This document shows positions 33,571-42,969 of a stretch of DNA of 64,000 nt, piece by piece. Under the pieces are notes generated by a model, which had not been told where the DNA came from, searched no databases, and saw nothing but the letters and a program-made list of their open reading frames with translations. Positions within the stretch are counted from its first letter, which is position 1. The number at the start of each line of letters is the position of its first letter. Location: NCBI RefSeq assembly GCF_002224485.1, contig NZ_CP022463.1:2248990-2312989 (forward strand), read 5' to 3'. The stretch is from Sinomonas sp. R1AF57. GTDB lineage: Bacteria; Actinomycetota; Actinomycetes; Actinomycetales; Micrococcaceae. A program made the position numbers and the translations under genes.

Positions 33571-34508
33571 GGTGTCTCCTTCGAAACGGTTGGATGGGAG
33601 GCCAGTGCGCGGGCCACGGCGTCCACGATGCCCTCGGGAGTCGGGGTCGCGGCCGTGGCGCCGACGGCGAGGCCCAGGCGGTTCAGCTCCCCGGCGGTCG
33701 GCTCGCCGATCGCGATGAGGGCGGTCGCGTCGAGGGGACTCAGCACGGCATGGATGCGCCGGGCAGCGCTCGGGGAGGCGGCGACGACGGCGTCGAGCCG
33801 GCCCGCCTGCAGCTCCGCGTTCGCCTCGCCCGGGGTGAGGACGACGGCGCGCGCCTCCTCCCCCGCCGGCTCGCCGGCCGCGAGGCTCGCGACAAGCCGG
33901 AGGTCGGGGTCAGCGGGGTAGTCCACCGTGCGGTAGGCCGTGACGGTCTCGACATCCCAGCCGCGGGCATCGAGGCCCTCGGCGAGCGTGGGGGCGGCGA
34001 TGTCGCTCTGGGGGATCAGCACGCGGACAGTTCCAGCCCCGTCGGCCCCGGACGCACCGGAGTCGTCGGCGTAGGCCCACAGCTCGACGAGTCCCTCGGC
34101 GGACTGCTTCCCCTCGGGCGCGAGGTCCACGCGGAGCCCTTCGGCCTCGAGGACACGGCGCGAGCTGGGCCCGACGGTCGCGACGTGCACCCCGGGCGGG
34201 ACGATGGCCGCGAGCTCGCGGCCCTGTGCGGCCGCGACTTCTTTGAGCGCCCGGACCGTGGTGATGCTCGAGATGACGAGCCAGCCGTACGCTCCCGCCG
34301 CAAGCCGGTCCAGGGCCCCGGACAGCGCGGGCTGGTCGGTGGCGCGCTCGAAGTCGATCACGGGCAGGAGCAGCGGTTCGGCGCCCGCGTGGGCGAGGGC
34401 CTGTGCCATGGCACCCGCGCGGTCGGGGCTGCGGGTCAGGAGCACCCGGCGGCCGGCGAGAGGCGCGCCCTCGACGCCGGGATGCGCCCCCTCGGCACCG
34501 GAGGCCAT
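33567..34508 (-). CDS. hemD: Uroporphyrinogen-III synthase
   Basis: A 313-residue, two-domain HemD that cyclises hydroxymethylbilane to uroporphyrinogen III. Sequence is weakly conserved in this family, but the opening [20 protein letters not shown], the mid-domain [19 protein letters not shown] and the closing [16 protein letters not shown]...[13 protein letters not shown] are typical. Position between hemC and hemB supports the call. ATG 34508 overlaps the hemC stop by one base (TGATG); the frame up to 34871 is the hemC shadow. Confidence 0.92.
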   Translation of the reverse strand: MASGAEGAHPGVEGAPLAGRRVLLTRSPDRAGAMAQALAHAGAEPLLLPVIDFERATDQPALSGALDRLAAGAYGWLVISSITTVRALKEVAAAQGRELAAIVPPGVHVATVGPSSRRVLEAEGLRVDLAPEGKQSAEGLVELWAYADDSGASGADGAGTVRVLIPQSDIAAPTLAEGLDARGWDVETVTAYRTVDYPADPDLRLVASLAAGEPAGEEARAVVLTPGEANAELQAGRLDAVVAASPSAARRIHAVLSPLDATALIAIGEPTAGELNRLGLAVGATAATPTPEGIVDAVARALASHPTVSKETP

Positions 34509-35494
34509 CAGGCGCCGAGATCCGCGAAGTCGGCCACACCCTGGGCGAGGAGCTCCTCCGCGAGCTCGATGCCGAGCAACGTCGCGCCGACCTCGGTGAG
34601 CCCATCCGTAGCCTTCGCGAGGCGGACGGACCTGGTCCCGTCGACCGCGCACACCACAGCCTCGAGCCGCAGCATGCTGCCCTTGCGCCGTGCGAGCGCG
34701 CCCACCGGCGCAGCGCAGCCTGCCTCGAGCCGGGCCAGGAGGGCGCGCTCGGCAGTCACGGCGAGGCGGGTGTCGGCGTCGTCGATCGCGGCGAGCGCCT
34801 GGGCGAGCACGCCCTCGGCGCTGGCGGCCGCTCCCCCGGCGGGGCGCTCGGGCGCGTCCTCGAGGCGGCACTCGACCGCGAGCGCGCCCTGCCCCGGGGC
34901 GGGCAGCATGACCTCGGGCTCGAAGTACTCGGTCACGACCTCGGTCCGGCCGAGCCGGGCCAGCCCGGCGGCCGCGAGGACGACGGCGTCGAGGTCGCCG
35001 GGTGCCTCGGGGGCGTTCCCTGGGAGGCCGGGAACGCGGCCGAGCCGCGTGTCCACGTTGCCGCGGATGTCCAGGACCTCGAGGTCAGGGCGCAGGGCGC
35101 GCAGCTGGGCCGCCCGGCGCGGCGAGCCGGTGCCGACCTTCGAGCCCGCCGGGAGCCCGGCGAGGGTCAGCCCATCACGGGCGCACAGGACGTCCCGCGC
35201 GTCGGCCCGGACCGGGATGGCCGCGATGGACAGTCCCGGCTCCCCGGTGGTCGGGAGGTCCTTGAGCGAGTGGATGGCCACGTCGCAGCGGTCGGCCAGG
35301 AGCGCCTCGCGGAGGGCGACGACGAACACGCCGGTCCCGCCGAGCGAGGCGAGCGAACCGGTCTTGACGTCGCCCTCGGTCTTGATCCGGACGAGCTCGG
35401 TGGCGAAGCCTCCCACAGCGGCCAGGCGGTCCGCCGTCTGCTGGGACTGGGTCAGGGCGAGCGCGCTGCCGCGCGTGCCGATGCGCACAGACAT
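34508..35494 (-). CDS. hemC: Porphobilinogen deaminase (hydroxymethylbilane synthase)
   Basis: A 328-residue enzyme that links four porphobilinogens. Dipyrromethane cofactor attachment is Cys260 in ARLEAGCAAPVGA, and the catalytic Asp is in AIHSLKDLPT. The RIGTRGSALALTQS opening and the GTGSPRRAAQLRALRP motif are diagnostic. It starts 2 nt after the ferrochelatase stop and overlaps hemD by one base, so hemH-hemC-hemD-hemB form one tightly coupled unit. Confidence 0.97.
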   Translation of the reverse strand: MSVRIGTRGSALALTQSQQTADRLAAVGGFATELVRIKTEGDVKTGSLASLGGTGVFVVALREALLADRCDVAIHSLKDLPTTGEPGLSIAAIPVRADARDVLCARDGLTLAGLPAGSKVGTGSPRRAAQLRALRPDLEVLDIRGNVDTRLGRVPGLPGNAPEAPGDLDAVVLAAAGLARLGRTEVVTEYFEPEVMLPAPGQGALAVECRLEDAPERPAGGAAASAEGVLAQALAAIDDADTRLAVTAERALLARLEAGCAAPVGALARRKGSMLRLEAVVCAVDGTRSVRLAKATDGLTEVGATLLGIELAEELLAQGVADFADLGA

Positions 35495-35496
35495 GC

Positions 35497-36774
35497 TCAG
35501 GCCTCAGCACCCTTCCCCGCAGCCGGGGAGCGGCCGTCGTGGGCGGTCCCCAGCTCGACGCCCTCCTCGGCGATCACGGGCTTCGCGCCGCGGAAGTTCT
35601 CGCAGCAGCCGGGGCGGCACACGTCGTACCACGGGCCGAGCTCGGTCACGTGCGGACGGTCCGTGACGGTGCCCTGCGCAGTCCGCTCGCGGATGAGCTC
35701 CACGAGGCCGGCAACGAAGTCGCGGTGGACCCCGGGGGTCGGGACACGGACGGCCTCGACGCCGAGCTCCCTGCAGGTCTCGAGGGCCTCGGTGTCGAGG
35801 TCCCAGGCGACCTCCATGTGGTCGCTCACGAAGCCGAGCGGGACGATGACCGCGCCCTTGACGCCTTCTCCGTCGGCTCCGGCGATGGCCTGGAGACGGT
35901 CGTTGATGTCCGGCTCGAGCCACGGGATGTGCGGGGCGCCGGAGCGGGACTGGTACACGAGGTCCCACTTCACGCCGGGGGCCACGGCCGCCATGATGGC
36001 GCGCGCGTTCGCGAGGTGCTGGGCCACGTAGGCTGAGCCGCCCTCGAAGGAGCGCGGCTCGGCCTCGGACCGGCCGGCGGCCTCCGCGTCCCGCGTGGGG
36101 ATCGAGTGGGTCGAGAAGAGGACGCGGATCTCCGCGTCGCGGGAGCCGTCGGCGGCGCCGAGGGCCTCGCGCACGGTCGCCAGGCCGGCGGCGGTGCCCT
36201 CGACGAACGGGGCGACGAAGCCGGGGTGGTCGAAGTACTGGCGGATCTTGTCGACCCGCAGCCGCCCTGCGAGTCCGGTCTCGGTCAGCGCGACGCCGAT
36301 GTCCTCGCGGTACTGGCGGCAGCTCGAGTAGCACGAGTACACGCTCGTGGTGAGCATCAGGACCGTGCGGTGCCCGGCGTCGTAGATCTCCTGCAGCGTC
36401 GCGGGGATGTAGGGCTCCCAGTTCCGGTTGCCCCAGTACACGGGGATGTCGATGCCCGCGGCTGCGAGCTCGGCTTCGAGGGCCGCCTTGAGCTGGCGGT
36501 TCTGCCCGTTGATGGGGCTGACGCCGCCGAAGGCGCGGTAGTGGTGGCTGACCTCTTCGAGCCGCTCGTCGGGGATGCCGCGCCCGCGGGTGACGTTGCG
36601 CAGGAACGGGATGACGTCGTCCTGTCCCTCCGGGCCGCCGAAGGACGCGAGGAGGATCGCGTCGTACTCGGTCGGCGCCACGCGGCCCGCGGAGGTGACC
36701 GGGTTGGGAGCCGTGCTGACCGCGAGCGGCGCTACGGCGCCGTCGACCGCGGTCTCGGGGCTGCCGGCGTTCAC
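35497..36774 (-). CDS. hemH: Coproporphyrin ferrochelatase
   Basis: A 425-residue class of ferrochelatase (CpfC) that inserts Fe(II) into coproporphyrin III in Actinobacteria and Firmicutes. The metal-site His is in LFSTHSIPTRD and the Glu in GFVSDHMEVAWDLD. Cysteines for a [2Fe-2S] cluster, as in other actinobacterial enzymes, are visible in the C-terminal DVCRPGCCENFRG, with an earlier Cys in SVYSCYSSCRQY. GTG 36774 overlaps the hemQ stop by 4 nt. An open frame extends to 37083, but only the shadow of hemQ lies there. The partnership with hemQ and cgoX fixes the coproporphyrin-dependent assignment. Confidence 0.95.
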   Translation of the reverse strand: MNAGSPETAVDGAVAPLAVSTAPNPVTSAGRVAPTEYDAILLASFGGPEGQDDVIPFLRNVTRGRGIPDERLEEVSHHYRAFGGVSPINGQNRQLKAALEAELAAAGIDIPVYWGNRNWEPYIPATLQEIYDAGHRTVLMLTTSVYSCYSSCRQYREDIGVALTETGLAGRLRVDKIRQYFDHPGFVAPFVEGTAAGLATVREALGAADGSRDAEIRVLFSTHSIPTRDAEAAGRSEAEPRSFEGGSAYVAQHLANARAIMAAVAPGVKWDLVYQSRSGAPHIPWLEPDINDRLQAIAGADGEGVKGAVIVPLGFVSDHMEVAWDLDTEALETCRELGVEAVRVPTPGVHRDFVAGLVELIRERTAQGTVTDRPHVTELGPWYDVCRPGCCENFRGAKPVIAEEGVELGTAHDGRSPAAGKGAEA

Positions 36775-37487
36775 GCGAGCACCTCGGCGATCTCTGAAGC
36801 GGTGATCCGGCGCCCGGTGTAGAAGGGCACCTCCTCGCGGACGTGGTTGCGGGCGTCGGTGTAGCGCAGGTGGCGCATCATGTCGACGAGGTCCACGAGC
36901 TCGGGAGCCTCGAGCGCGAGGATCCACTCCCAGTCGCCGAGCGCGAACGCGGAGACGGTGTTGGAGAGGACCTGGGGGAAGTCGCGGCCGAGGATGCCGT
37001 GGTCGCGGAGCATCCGCCCGCGCTCCTCCGCCGGGAGGAGGTACCACTCGTAGGAGCGGACGAACGGGTAGACGGTGAGCCACGTGCTCGGCTCGACGCC
37101 GCGGGAGAACGCGGGCGTGTGGTTCTTGGCGAACTCGGCCTCGCGGTGCACACCCATCGCGGACCAGGCGAGCTCGGTGCCCGAGAAGAGCGCGGTGCGG
37201 CGCAGGTCGCGGACGGCCTGCTGCAGGGCCTCGGGCGCGGCGCCGTGGAACCAGACCATGACGTCGGCGTCGGCCCGCATGGCCGAGACGTCGTAGGCAC
37301 CGCGCAGGGTCACGCCGGAGTCGCCGAGGCGGGCCACGAAGGCCTCGAAGTCGGTCACGGCGTCCTCGGTCGGGGCTCCGGCCCCGGGGACGCGGCGGAA
37401 CACCGTCCAGAGCGTGAAGTACAGCGTCTCGGCTGCCTCCTCGCCCGTCGGGCTTTTGGTGACAGATTCGGCGGAAGTGTGGCTCAT
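36771..37487 (-). CDS. hemQ: Coproheme decarboxylase (HemQ/ChdC)
   Basis: A 238-residue member of the chlorite dismutase-like family that oxidatively decarboxylates coproheme to haem b, the last step of the coproporphyrin-dependent route. The catalytic-Tyr region reads LTVYPFVRSYEWYLL, and the axial-histidine region GRMLRDHGILGRDFPQVLSNT. ATG 37487 has GGAG 4 nt upstream. A 73-bp gap with a strong inverted repeat (37533-37551) separates it from cgoX, so it probably heads its own transcript hemQ-hemH-hemC-hemD-hemB. Confidence 0.95.
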   Translation of the reverse strand: MSHTSAESVTKSPTGEEAAETLYFTLWTVFRRVPGAGAPTEDAVTDFEAFVARLGDSGVTLRGAYDVSAMRADADVMVWFHGAAPEALQQAVRDLRRTALFSGTELAWSAMGVHREAEFAKNHTPAFSRGVEPSTWLTVYPFVRSYEWYLLPAEERGRMLRDHGILGRDFPQVLSNTVSAFALGDWEWILALEAPELVDLVDMMRHLRYTDARNHVREEVPFYTGRRITASEIAEVLA

Positions 37488-37532
37488 GGTCTCCAGTGTG
37501 CTCCTAACGCATCGGCAAATCGAAATCAGATT

Positions 37533-37551
37533 CTTCTACAAAGTGTAGAAG
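37533..37551. promoter_or_regulatory. Candidate operator upstream of hemQ
   Basis: A perfect 8-bp inverted repeat with 3-nt centre, CTTCTACA-AAG-TGTAGAAG, in an AT-rich island unlike its surroundings. It lies about 46 bp before the hemQ start and just after the cgoX stop. The regulator is unknown. Confidence 0.6.
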
Positions 37552-37560
37552 TGCTGAAGA

Positions 37561-39039
37561 TCACCCGTCCGCCTCGCGGGCGAGTGCGGCAGCAAGGGCG
37601 ATCGCCTGTGCCCGGGCGTCGGGGATGACGGCCGCGAGGCCGTTCCCGGCAGCCCATCCGCCCACGACGGCGAGCCCCGGCCGCGCGGCGACGAGGCCGC
37701 GGATCGCGGTCACGCGGTCACGGTGTCCGACAGCGGCGAACGGCAGCGACCCCTCCCAGCGGACCACGTCCCACCCCAGCACGTCCTGCGGGGTCAGCAC
37801 GACGCCGAGGAGCGTCGACGCGTCCCCGAGCGCTGCCTCGAACAGCTCGTCGTCCGACTCCGGCTCCCAGCGCTCCGGGTCCTCGCCGCCGTCCGGCTCG
37901 CCCGCGCGCCCATAGGAGAGGCGCACAACGTGGGTGCCGGGTCCCGCCGCAGCCTGGACCCACTCCCACTTCGCGCTCGCGTGCGTGAGGGCCTTCGCGG
38001 CCACGCCGGGGACCTGGGGGGCGACGAGGATTCCCGTGCCGCGCGGGCGCGCATCCAGAGCCGGGCAGTCGATGACGAGGGTCACGAGCTTGACCTCCGG
38101 GCCCGGGATCGGCTCGTGGCCTGCGAGCTCGGGCACGGCGTCCGACAGGAGCTCGACGGCGGCGGGCCCCCCGAGCGCGACGACGACCGCCTCGGCGTCA
38201 TAGGCGCCGCCGGACCCACCGGCCGTGCCCGGTGTGGAACCGACGCGCCAGAGGCTCCTGCCGGCGTCGTCCGTGGTCCGCTCGAGGCGCTCGGCGCGCT
38301 CACCGAGCCGAAGCCGCACCCCCTCGCGCTGCAGCCGATCCACGAGGGCTCCGACGATCCGGTGCAGCCCTCCGCGGATGCCGGCGACCGCGGAGCCGGC
38401 CTTCGTCCCGCGGGACGCGCCGCGCTGGGCGGCGACGGCGGCGGCGAGCGAGCCCTTCTCCCCCATGAGCTGCCTCAGGCCCGGCGCCACCATGTCGACG
38501 TCCAGGAGGGCAGGGTCGGCCGAGTGCACTCCGCCGACGACGGGCGCCACGAGCCGGTCGAGGACCCGCCGCCCCATGCGGGCGCGCACGAGCTGGGCCA
38601 CGCTCTGGTGCGCCCTGCCGGTCTGCACCGGAAGCCAGCGGTCGAGGGACGCCCGCAGCGATCCCCAGAGGCCCAGGGCGGAACGGACTTCCCGGTCCCA
38701 GGGATTGGCCGGAATGCCCAGCACGCCGGTCTTGGGCAGCTCCTCGGGGCCGTCGGGGAGGAGCACCCAGGCACCGGAGGGATGCGGCGGGACGATGTCG
38801 CTGGAGAGTCCGATCTCGTCGACGAGGGTCCGCACCGCGTCGGTGCGGGTCGCGAAGGACTCGGCGCCGGAGTCGAGCGTGAGGCCGGCGACCTCGTGCT
38901 CGCCGATGCAGCCGCCCCAGCGGTCGGCCGCCTCCAGGACGGTCACCTCGAGGCCTGCGCGCCGGAGCTCGAGCGCCGCGACGAGCCCCGAGATCCCCCC
39001 GCCGACCACGACGGCGCGCGCCGGCTCGCTTCCGGGCAT
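37561..39039 (-). CDS. cgoX: Coproporphyrinogen III oxidase (HemY/CgoX)
   Basis: A 492-residue FAD enzyme of the protoporphyrinogen-oxidase superfamily. In this pathway it oxidises coproporphyrinogen III to coproporphyrin III. The FAD dinucleotide motif is VVVGGGISGLVAALEL, followed by EAADRWGGCIGEHEVAG and SGAESFATRTDAV; the C-terminal FAD contact is GLAVVGGWAAGNGLAAVIPDA. ATG 39039 overlaps the hemE stop by one base; the frame up to 39531 is not protein-like. Assignment as CgoX rather than protoporphyrinogen oxidase rests on the co-occurring hemQ and actinobacterial ferrochelatase. Confidence 0.93.
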   Translation of the reverse strand: MPGSEPARAVVVGGGISGLVAALELRRAGLEVTVLEAADRWGGCIGEHEVAGLTLDSGAESFATRTDAVRTLVDEIGLSSDIVPPHPSGAWVLLPDGPEELPKTGVLGIPANPWDREVRSALGLWGSLRASLDRWLPVQTGRAHQSVAQLVRARMGRRVLDRLVAPVVGGVHSADPALLDVDMVAPGLRQLMGEKGSLAAAVAAQRGASRGTKAGSAVAGIRGGLHRIVGALVDRLQREGVRLRLGERAERLERTTDDAGRSLWRVGSTPGTAGGSGGAYDAEAVVVALGGPAAVELLSDAVPELAGHEPIPGPEVKLVTLVIDCPALDARPRGTGILVAPQVPGVAAKALTHASAKWEWVQAAAGPGTHVVRLSYGRAGEPDGGEDPERWEPESDDELFEAALGDASTLLGVVLTPQDVLGWDVVRWEGSLPFAAVGHRDRVTAIRGLVAARPGLAVVGGWAAGNGLAAVIPDARAQAIALAAALAREADG

Positions 39040-40100
39040 CAGTGGGTGATCGAGTGGACGAGCTCGACCACCCGGGTCAGCACGTCGGGGTCGGTCTCGG
39101 GGGGGACGCCGTGGCCGAGGTTGACCACGTGGCCGGGAGCGGACGCTCCGGCGCGCACCACCTCGCGGACGTGCGCCTCGAGCACGTTCCAGGGCGCGGC
39201 GAGGAGCGCGGGGTCGATGTTGCCCTGCAGCACCACGCGGCCGCCGAGCCGGCGGTTGGCCTCGTGCAGCGGCAGGCGGTAGTCGACGCCGACGACGTCG
39301 ACCCCCACCTCGTACATGGCCCCGAGCAGTTCGGAGGTGCCGGTGCCGAAGTGCACGAGCGGGGCGCCCAGGTCGCGCACGTGGTCGAGGGTCCGGGACG
39401 AGTACGGCGCGACGCTGCGGCGGTAGTCCTCCAGGCCGAGCGAGCCCGCCCACGAGTCGAACAGCTGGCCGGCCGAGGCGCCGGCCTCGATCTGGGCGCG
39501 CAGGAAGCGGCCCGAGGCGTCCGCAGCCCACTCCATGAGGGCGGCCCAGGTCCCAGGATCGCCGTGCATCATCGTGCGGGGCCCGAGATGGTCGCGGGAC
39601 GGCTTGCCCTCCACCATGTAGGCGGCGACTGTGAAGGGTGCTCCCGCGAACCCGATGAGCGGTGTGTTCCCCAGCTCGGCGACCGTCAGGCGGACGGCCT
39701 CCCGGATGGGCTCGAGCGCCGCCTCCTGCAGCCGGGGCAGCGCCGCGACGTCGGCTTCGGTGCGGATCGGCGTGTCGAGGACGGGCCCCACGCCGGGGAC
39801 GATGTCCACGCCGACGCCGGCGAGCTTGAGCGGGATGACGATGTCAGAGAAGAAGATGCCTGCGTCGACGTCGTGGCGGCGCACGGGCTGGAGGGTGATC
39901 TCCGAGGCCAGCTCGGGGCGCAGGCAGGAGTCGAGCATGCCGACGCCCTCGCGGGCCTTGCGGTACTCGGGGAGCGAGCGCCCTGCCTGGCGCATGAACC
40001 ACACGGGCTTCCGGCTCGGGCGGCCCCCGCGGTATGCAGTGATGAGGGGCGACTGAGCCGTCCGCCCGTCCTTGAGGGGGTGGTCTGCGCTGAGATTCAT
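39039..40100 (-). CDS. hemE: Uroporphyrinogen decarboxylase
   Basis: A 353-residue enzyme converting uroporphyrinogen III to coproporphyrinogen III. The diagnostic [16 protein letters not shown] appears near residue 32, with the catalytic Asp in [22 protein letters not shown] and [16 protein letters not shown]. It is the first gene of a two-gene run with cgoX and is divergent from hemA. A GAGAAT -10 ends 7 nt before the ATG, so the mRNA is probably leaderless. Confidence 0.97.
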   Translation of the reverse strand: MNLSADHPLKDGRTAQSPLITAYRGGRPSRKPVWFMRQAGRSLPEYRKAREGVGMLDSCLRPELASEITLQPVRRHDVDAGIFFSDIVIPLKLAGVGVDIVPGVGPVLDTPIRTEADVAALPRLQEAALEPIREAVRLTVAELGNTPLIGFAGAPFTVAAYMVEGKPSRDHLGPRTMMHGDPGTWAALMEWAADASGRFLRAQIEAGASAGQLFDSWAGSLGLEDYRRSVAPYSSRTLDHVRDLGAPLVHFGTGTSELLGAMYEVGVDVVGVDYRLPLHEANRRLGGRVVLQGNIDPALLAAPWNVLEAHVREVVRAGASAPGHVVNLGHGVPPETDPDVLTRVVELVHSITH

Positions 40101-40107
40101 ATCCGCG

Positions 40108-40201
40108 ATTCTCTCAGAGGGCCCGGTGGCCGATGGCGACAGGCTGTCACGGACATTGTGCCCTACGCCTCACTTTCTACACGCGAGCGAAAAGCTATGA
40201 T
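40108..40201. promoter_or_regulatory. Divergent hemE / hemA promoter region
   Basis: Minus-strand GAGAAT (40108-40113) is 7 nt before the hemE ATG. Plus-strand TATGAT (40196-40201, 5/6) is 9 nt before GTG 40211 of hemA; transcription would start at or within about 3 nt of that codon. No clear operator dyad is visible in the 110-bp region. Confidence 0.55.
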
Positions 40202-40210
40202 GGGAGGGCT

Positions 40211-41545
40211 GTGGTTGTTTTCTCCTTGGTGGCGACTCACGCCGATACAGACCTTGAAACCGTTGCCCAACTGAGCAACGGCGCTTCCGCCGTGGCCTCG
40301 GCCGCCACCCAGTCCGGCGCCCTGAGCGGCGCGGTGGTGCTGGCGACCTGCAACCGCTACGAGATCTACGCCGAGGCGCCCACCCCCGCGGACGTCGACG
40401 CCGCCCGCTCGGCGCTCGTCGCCGAGATCAGCGCACGCAGCGGCCTCCCCGAGGACCGGGTGTCCTCCTCCTTCAGCCTCAACCACGGACGGGACGTCAC
40501 GCGTCACCTGTTCGCGGTGAGCTCCGGGCTCGACTCCGCAGTCGTGGGCGAGCGGGAGATCGCCGGCCAGGTGCGCCGGGCCCTGATCTCCGCCCAGCAG
40601 ACCGGGACGGCGAGCCCCTCCCTCGTCAGGCTGTTCCAGACCGCGTCGAAGACCGCGAAGGACGTCGGCGCCCAGACGGCGCTGGGAAGCCGGGGCCTCT
40701 CGATCGTCTCGGTGGCCTTGGACCTCGCCGAGGACGTCGCCGTCGACCCCGCGTGGACCTCCAAGAAGGCCGTCCTGTTCGGCACCGGGGCGTACGCGGG
40801 CGCCACCATGGCCCTCCTGCGCGAGCGCGGGTGCGCGGATGTGGCTGTCTACTCCTCGTCCGGCCGGGCCGAGGAGTTCGCGGCCGCCCGGGGCGCCGCC
40901 GCGCTGACCGCCGAGCAGCTGCCCGGCGCGATCGCCGAGGCGGACGTCCTGATCGGCTGCAGCGGATCGGACAGCGCGATGGAGGCCGTGGAGCTTGCGG
41001 CCATCCGCGAGGAGTCCCCCCAGCCGCTCATCGTGATCGACCTTGCCCTCACGCACGACTTCGACCCGGCAGTCGGCACGCTCGACGGCGTCGAGCTCAT
41101 CACCCTCGAGTCGGTCCGCCTCGCGGCTCCGCAGGAGCAGTCGGAATCCCTCGCCCAGGCCAGCGCCATCGTGTCCGCGGCAACCGAGGACTTCGAGTCC
41201 CAGCGCCAGGCGCGTCAGGCCGACGCCGCCATCGTCGCGCTCCGGCGGCACACCATGGCGGTCCTCGATGCCGAGATCGAGAAGGTCCGCGCGCGCCACG
41301 GCTGCACAGCAGCCTCCGAGGAAGTCGAGTTCGCGATGCGCCGCATGGTCAAGCAGCTCCTCCACACGCCCACCGTGCGCGCCCGGCAGCTCGCCGCCGA
41401 GGGCCGCGAGGACGAGTACCTCGCCGCCCTGGAGGCCCTGTACGGAATCAGCGTCGCGCTGCCGGGAATGATCTCCCAGGACGGCCGGGACGCGCCTGCC
41501 GGGGACCCCGCGGACTGCCCGGTGGACCACAGCCGCGTGAGCTGA
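40211..41545 (+). CDS. hemA: Glutamyl-tRNA reductase
   Basis: A 444-residue NADPH enzyme that reduces glutamyl-tRNA(Glu) to glutamate-1-semialdehyde, the committed step of the C5 route. The catalytic Cys47 is in [15 protein letters not shown], and the tRNA/NADPH regions [20 protein letters not shown] and [17 protein letters not shown] are clear. The usual GERE and GTGAYA signatures are intact. GTG 40211 is chosen; it begins [16 protein letters not shown] as in relatives and sits just downstream of a TATGAT -10, so the message is leaderless or nearly so. Divergent to hemE; a strong terminator follows. Confidence 0.95.
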   Translation: MVVFSLVATHADTDLETVAQLSNGASAVASAATQSGALSGAVVLATCNRYEIYAEAPTPADVDAARSALVAEISARSGLPEDRVSSSFSLNHGRDVTRHLFAVSSGLDSAVVGEREIAGQVRRALISAQQTGTASPSLVRLFQTASKTAKDVGAQTALGSRGLSIVSVALDLAEDVAVDPAWTSKKAVLFGTGAYAGATMALLRERGCADVAVYSSSGRAEEFAAARGAAALTAEQLPGAIAEADVLIGCSGSDSAMEAVELAAIREESPQPLIVIDLALTHDFDPAVGTLDGVELITLESVRLAAPQEQSESLAQASAIVSAATEDFESQRQARQADAAIVALRRHTMAVLDAEIEKVRARHGCTAASEEVEFAMRRMVKQLLHTPTVRARQLAAEGREDEYLAALEALYGISVALPGMISQDGRDAPAGDPADCPVDHSRVS

Positions 41546-41565
41546 CACCGCCTTCCTGACGCGCT

Positions 41566-41599
41566 CCAGGGCCGCCCCGCACTCGCGGGGCGGCCCTGG
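41566..41599. terminator. Bidirectional terminator, hemA / moeZ
   Basis: Perfect 15-bp stem CCAGGGCCGCCCCGC (41566-41580) with its complement (41585-41599) and a 4-nt ACTC loop, between convergent genes. Confidence 0.9.
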
Positions 41600-41622
41600 T
41601 GCTCAGGAGGCCGGCCTCGCGC

Positions 41623-42807
41623 TCAGTAGACCGGCTTGTCCGGCTCCACGTCCCGGACCCAGGCGAGCACGCCGCCTTCGAGGTGCTTGACGTTCGTGAA
41701 CCCGGCCTCGTGCGCGGCGGCCAGGACATTGGCGGAGCGCACCCCGCCCTTGCAGTGGAAGACCACCTCGCGGTCCCGGGGAAGTTGGTCCCACGCCTCG
41801 CCGGAGAGCAGGCGGCCCTGCGGGATGAGGCGCGCGCCAGGGATCGCCACGATAGAGGCCTCGCCCGCCTCGCGGACATCGATGAGCTCGAAGTCCCTGA
41901 GCCCGGCGCCGCGCGCGGCGAGCATCGTGGCCAGCTGCGCGGCGGTCACCGACTCGTCCGTGCCAGGGGAGGCCGCAGGGGCCACGCCGCAGAAGGCCTC
42001 GTAGTCGGTCAGCTCGGTGATCGGCGCGGCATCCGGGTCCTTTGCGACCTTGATCTCGCGCCACGTCGCCGTGAGCGCGTCGTAGAGCTGGATCCGTCCG
42101 AGAAGGGTCTTCCCCACCCCGGTGATCAGCTTCACGGCCTCCGTGACCATGGAGGCGCCGATCGCGGCACACAGCATGCCGTACACCCCGCCCTCGCCGC
42201 AGGACGGCACGGAGCCTGCAGGGGGCGGTTCCGGGAACACGTCCCGGTAGGTGGGACCGTGCTCCGCCCAGAAGACACTCACCTGCCCGTCGAAACGGAA
42301 GATGGAGCCCCAGACGTAGGGCTTTCCGAGGATCGCGGCGGCGTCGTTGACGAGGTAGCGCGTCGCGAAGTTGTCAGTGCCGTCGAGGACGAGGTCATAG
42401 CCGGCGAAGACCTCCAGGGCATTGGACGAGTCGAGGTGCACCTCGTGGAGCCGGACCTCCACGTGGGGGTTGAGCTCGAGGATCTTCTCGCGCGCGGACT
42501 CGGCCTTGGGGCGTCCCACATCGGCAACACGGTGGATCACCTGCCGCTGGAGGTTGGTGAGGTCCACCAGGTCGTCGTCGACGATCCCGAGCGTCCCCAC
42601 CCCGGCAGCGGCGAGGTAGAGCAGGGCCGGCGAGCCGAGCCCTCCGGCACCGATGACGAGCACCTTCGCGTTCTTGAGGCGCCGCTGCCCCACGTCGCCG
42701 ATCTCGGGGATGATCACGTGGCGGGAGTACCGCTGCACTTCCTCCGGCGTGAGCGCCTCCGCCGGGTCGACAAGGGGCGGCAGAGTGGTGTTCTCCTGAG
42801 ATGCCAT
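41623..42807 (-). CDS. moeZ: MoeZ-type adenylyltransferase/sulfurtransferase
   Basis: A 394-residue fusion of a ThiF/MoeB E1-like adenylyltransferase and a C-terminal rhodanese domain. The ATP motif is VIGAGGLGSPALLYLAAAGVG; the acidic motif is DGTDNFATRYLVNDA. The rhodanese active loop is CKGGVRS with catalytic Cys. Such proteins adenylate and sulfurate the C-terminal Gly-Gly of small carriers such as MoaD, CysO and possibly ThiS; here thiS is about 4 kb away. A TAGATT -10 ends 6 nt before the ATG, predicting a leaderless mRNA. Which carriers it serves is not shown by sequence. Confidence 0.92.
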   Translation of the reverse strand: MASQENTTLPPLVDPAEALTPEEVQRYSRHVIIPEIGDVGQRRLKNAKVLVIGAGGLGSPALLYLAAAGVGTLGIVDDDLVDLTNLQRQVIHRVADVGRPKAESAREKILELNPHVEVRLHEVHLDSSNALEVFAGYDLVLDGTDNFATRYLVNDAAAILGKPYVWGSIFRFDGQVSVFWAEHGPTYRDVFPEPPPAGSVPSCGEGGVYGMLCAAIGASMVTEAVKLITGVGKTLLGRIQLYDALTATWREIKVAKDPDAAPITELTDYEAFCGVAPAASPGTDESVTAAQLATMLAARGAGLRDFELIDVREAGEASIVAIPGARLIPQGRLLSGEAWDQLPRDREVVFHCKGGVRSANVLAAAHEAGFTNVKHLEGGVLAWVRDVEPDKPVY

Positions 42808-42813
42808 ACAGAC

Positions 42814-42819
42814 AATCTA
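42814..42819 (-). promoter_or_regulatory. Leaderless -10 of moeZ
   Basis: TAGATT on the minus strand, 6 nt before the moeZ ATG. Confidence 0.55.
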
Positions 42820-42969
42820 GGCCCCGACTGCGCGGCTCCCCCAGTCGGGTCCGCGTCCCGGAAGGCCTGCGCGCGGGACACGGCGCATCCCTGCACCTCC
42901 CCGCGAGTAGAGTAGGACTACCGTTTGGGCCATGCTCCACACGCCCGAACCCCCAGGAAGGCACCATCA

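Noticed and set aside
36775-37083. N-terminal extension of ferrochelatase up to 37083
   Set aside because: The extension is the out-of-frame shadow of hemQ; a GTGA overlap gives a natural start at 36774.
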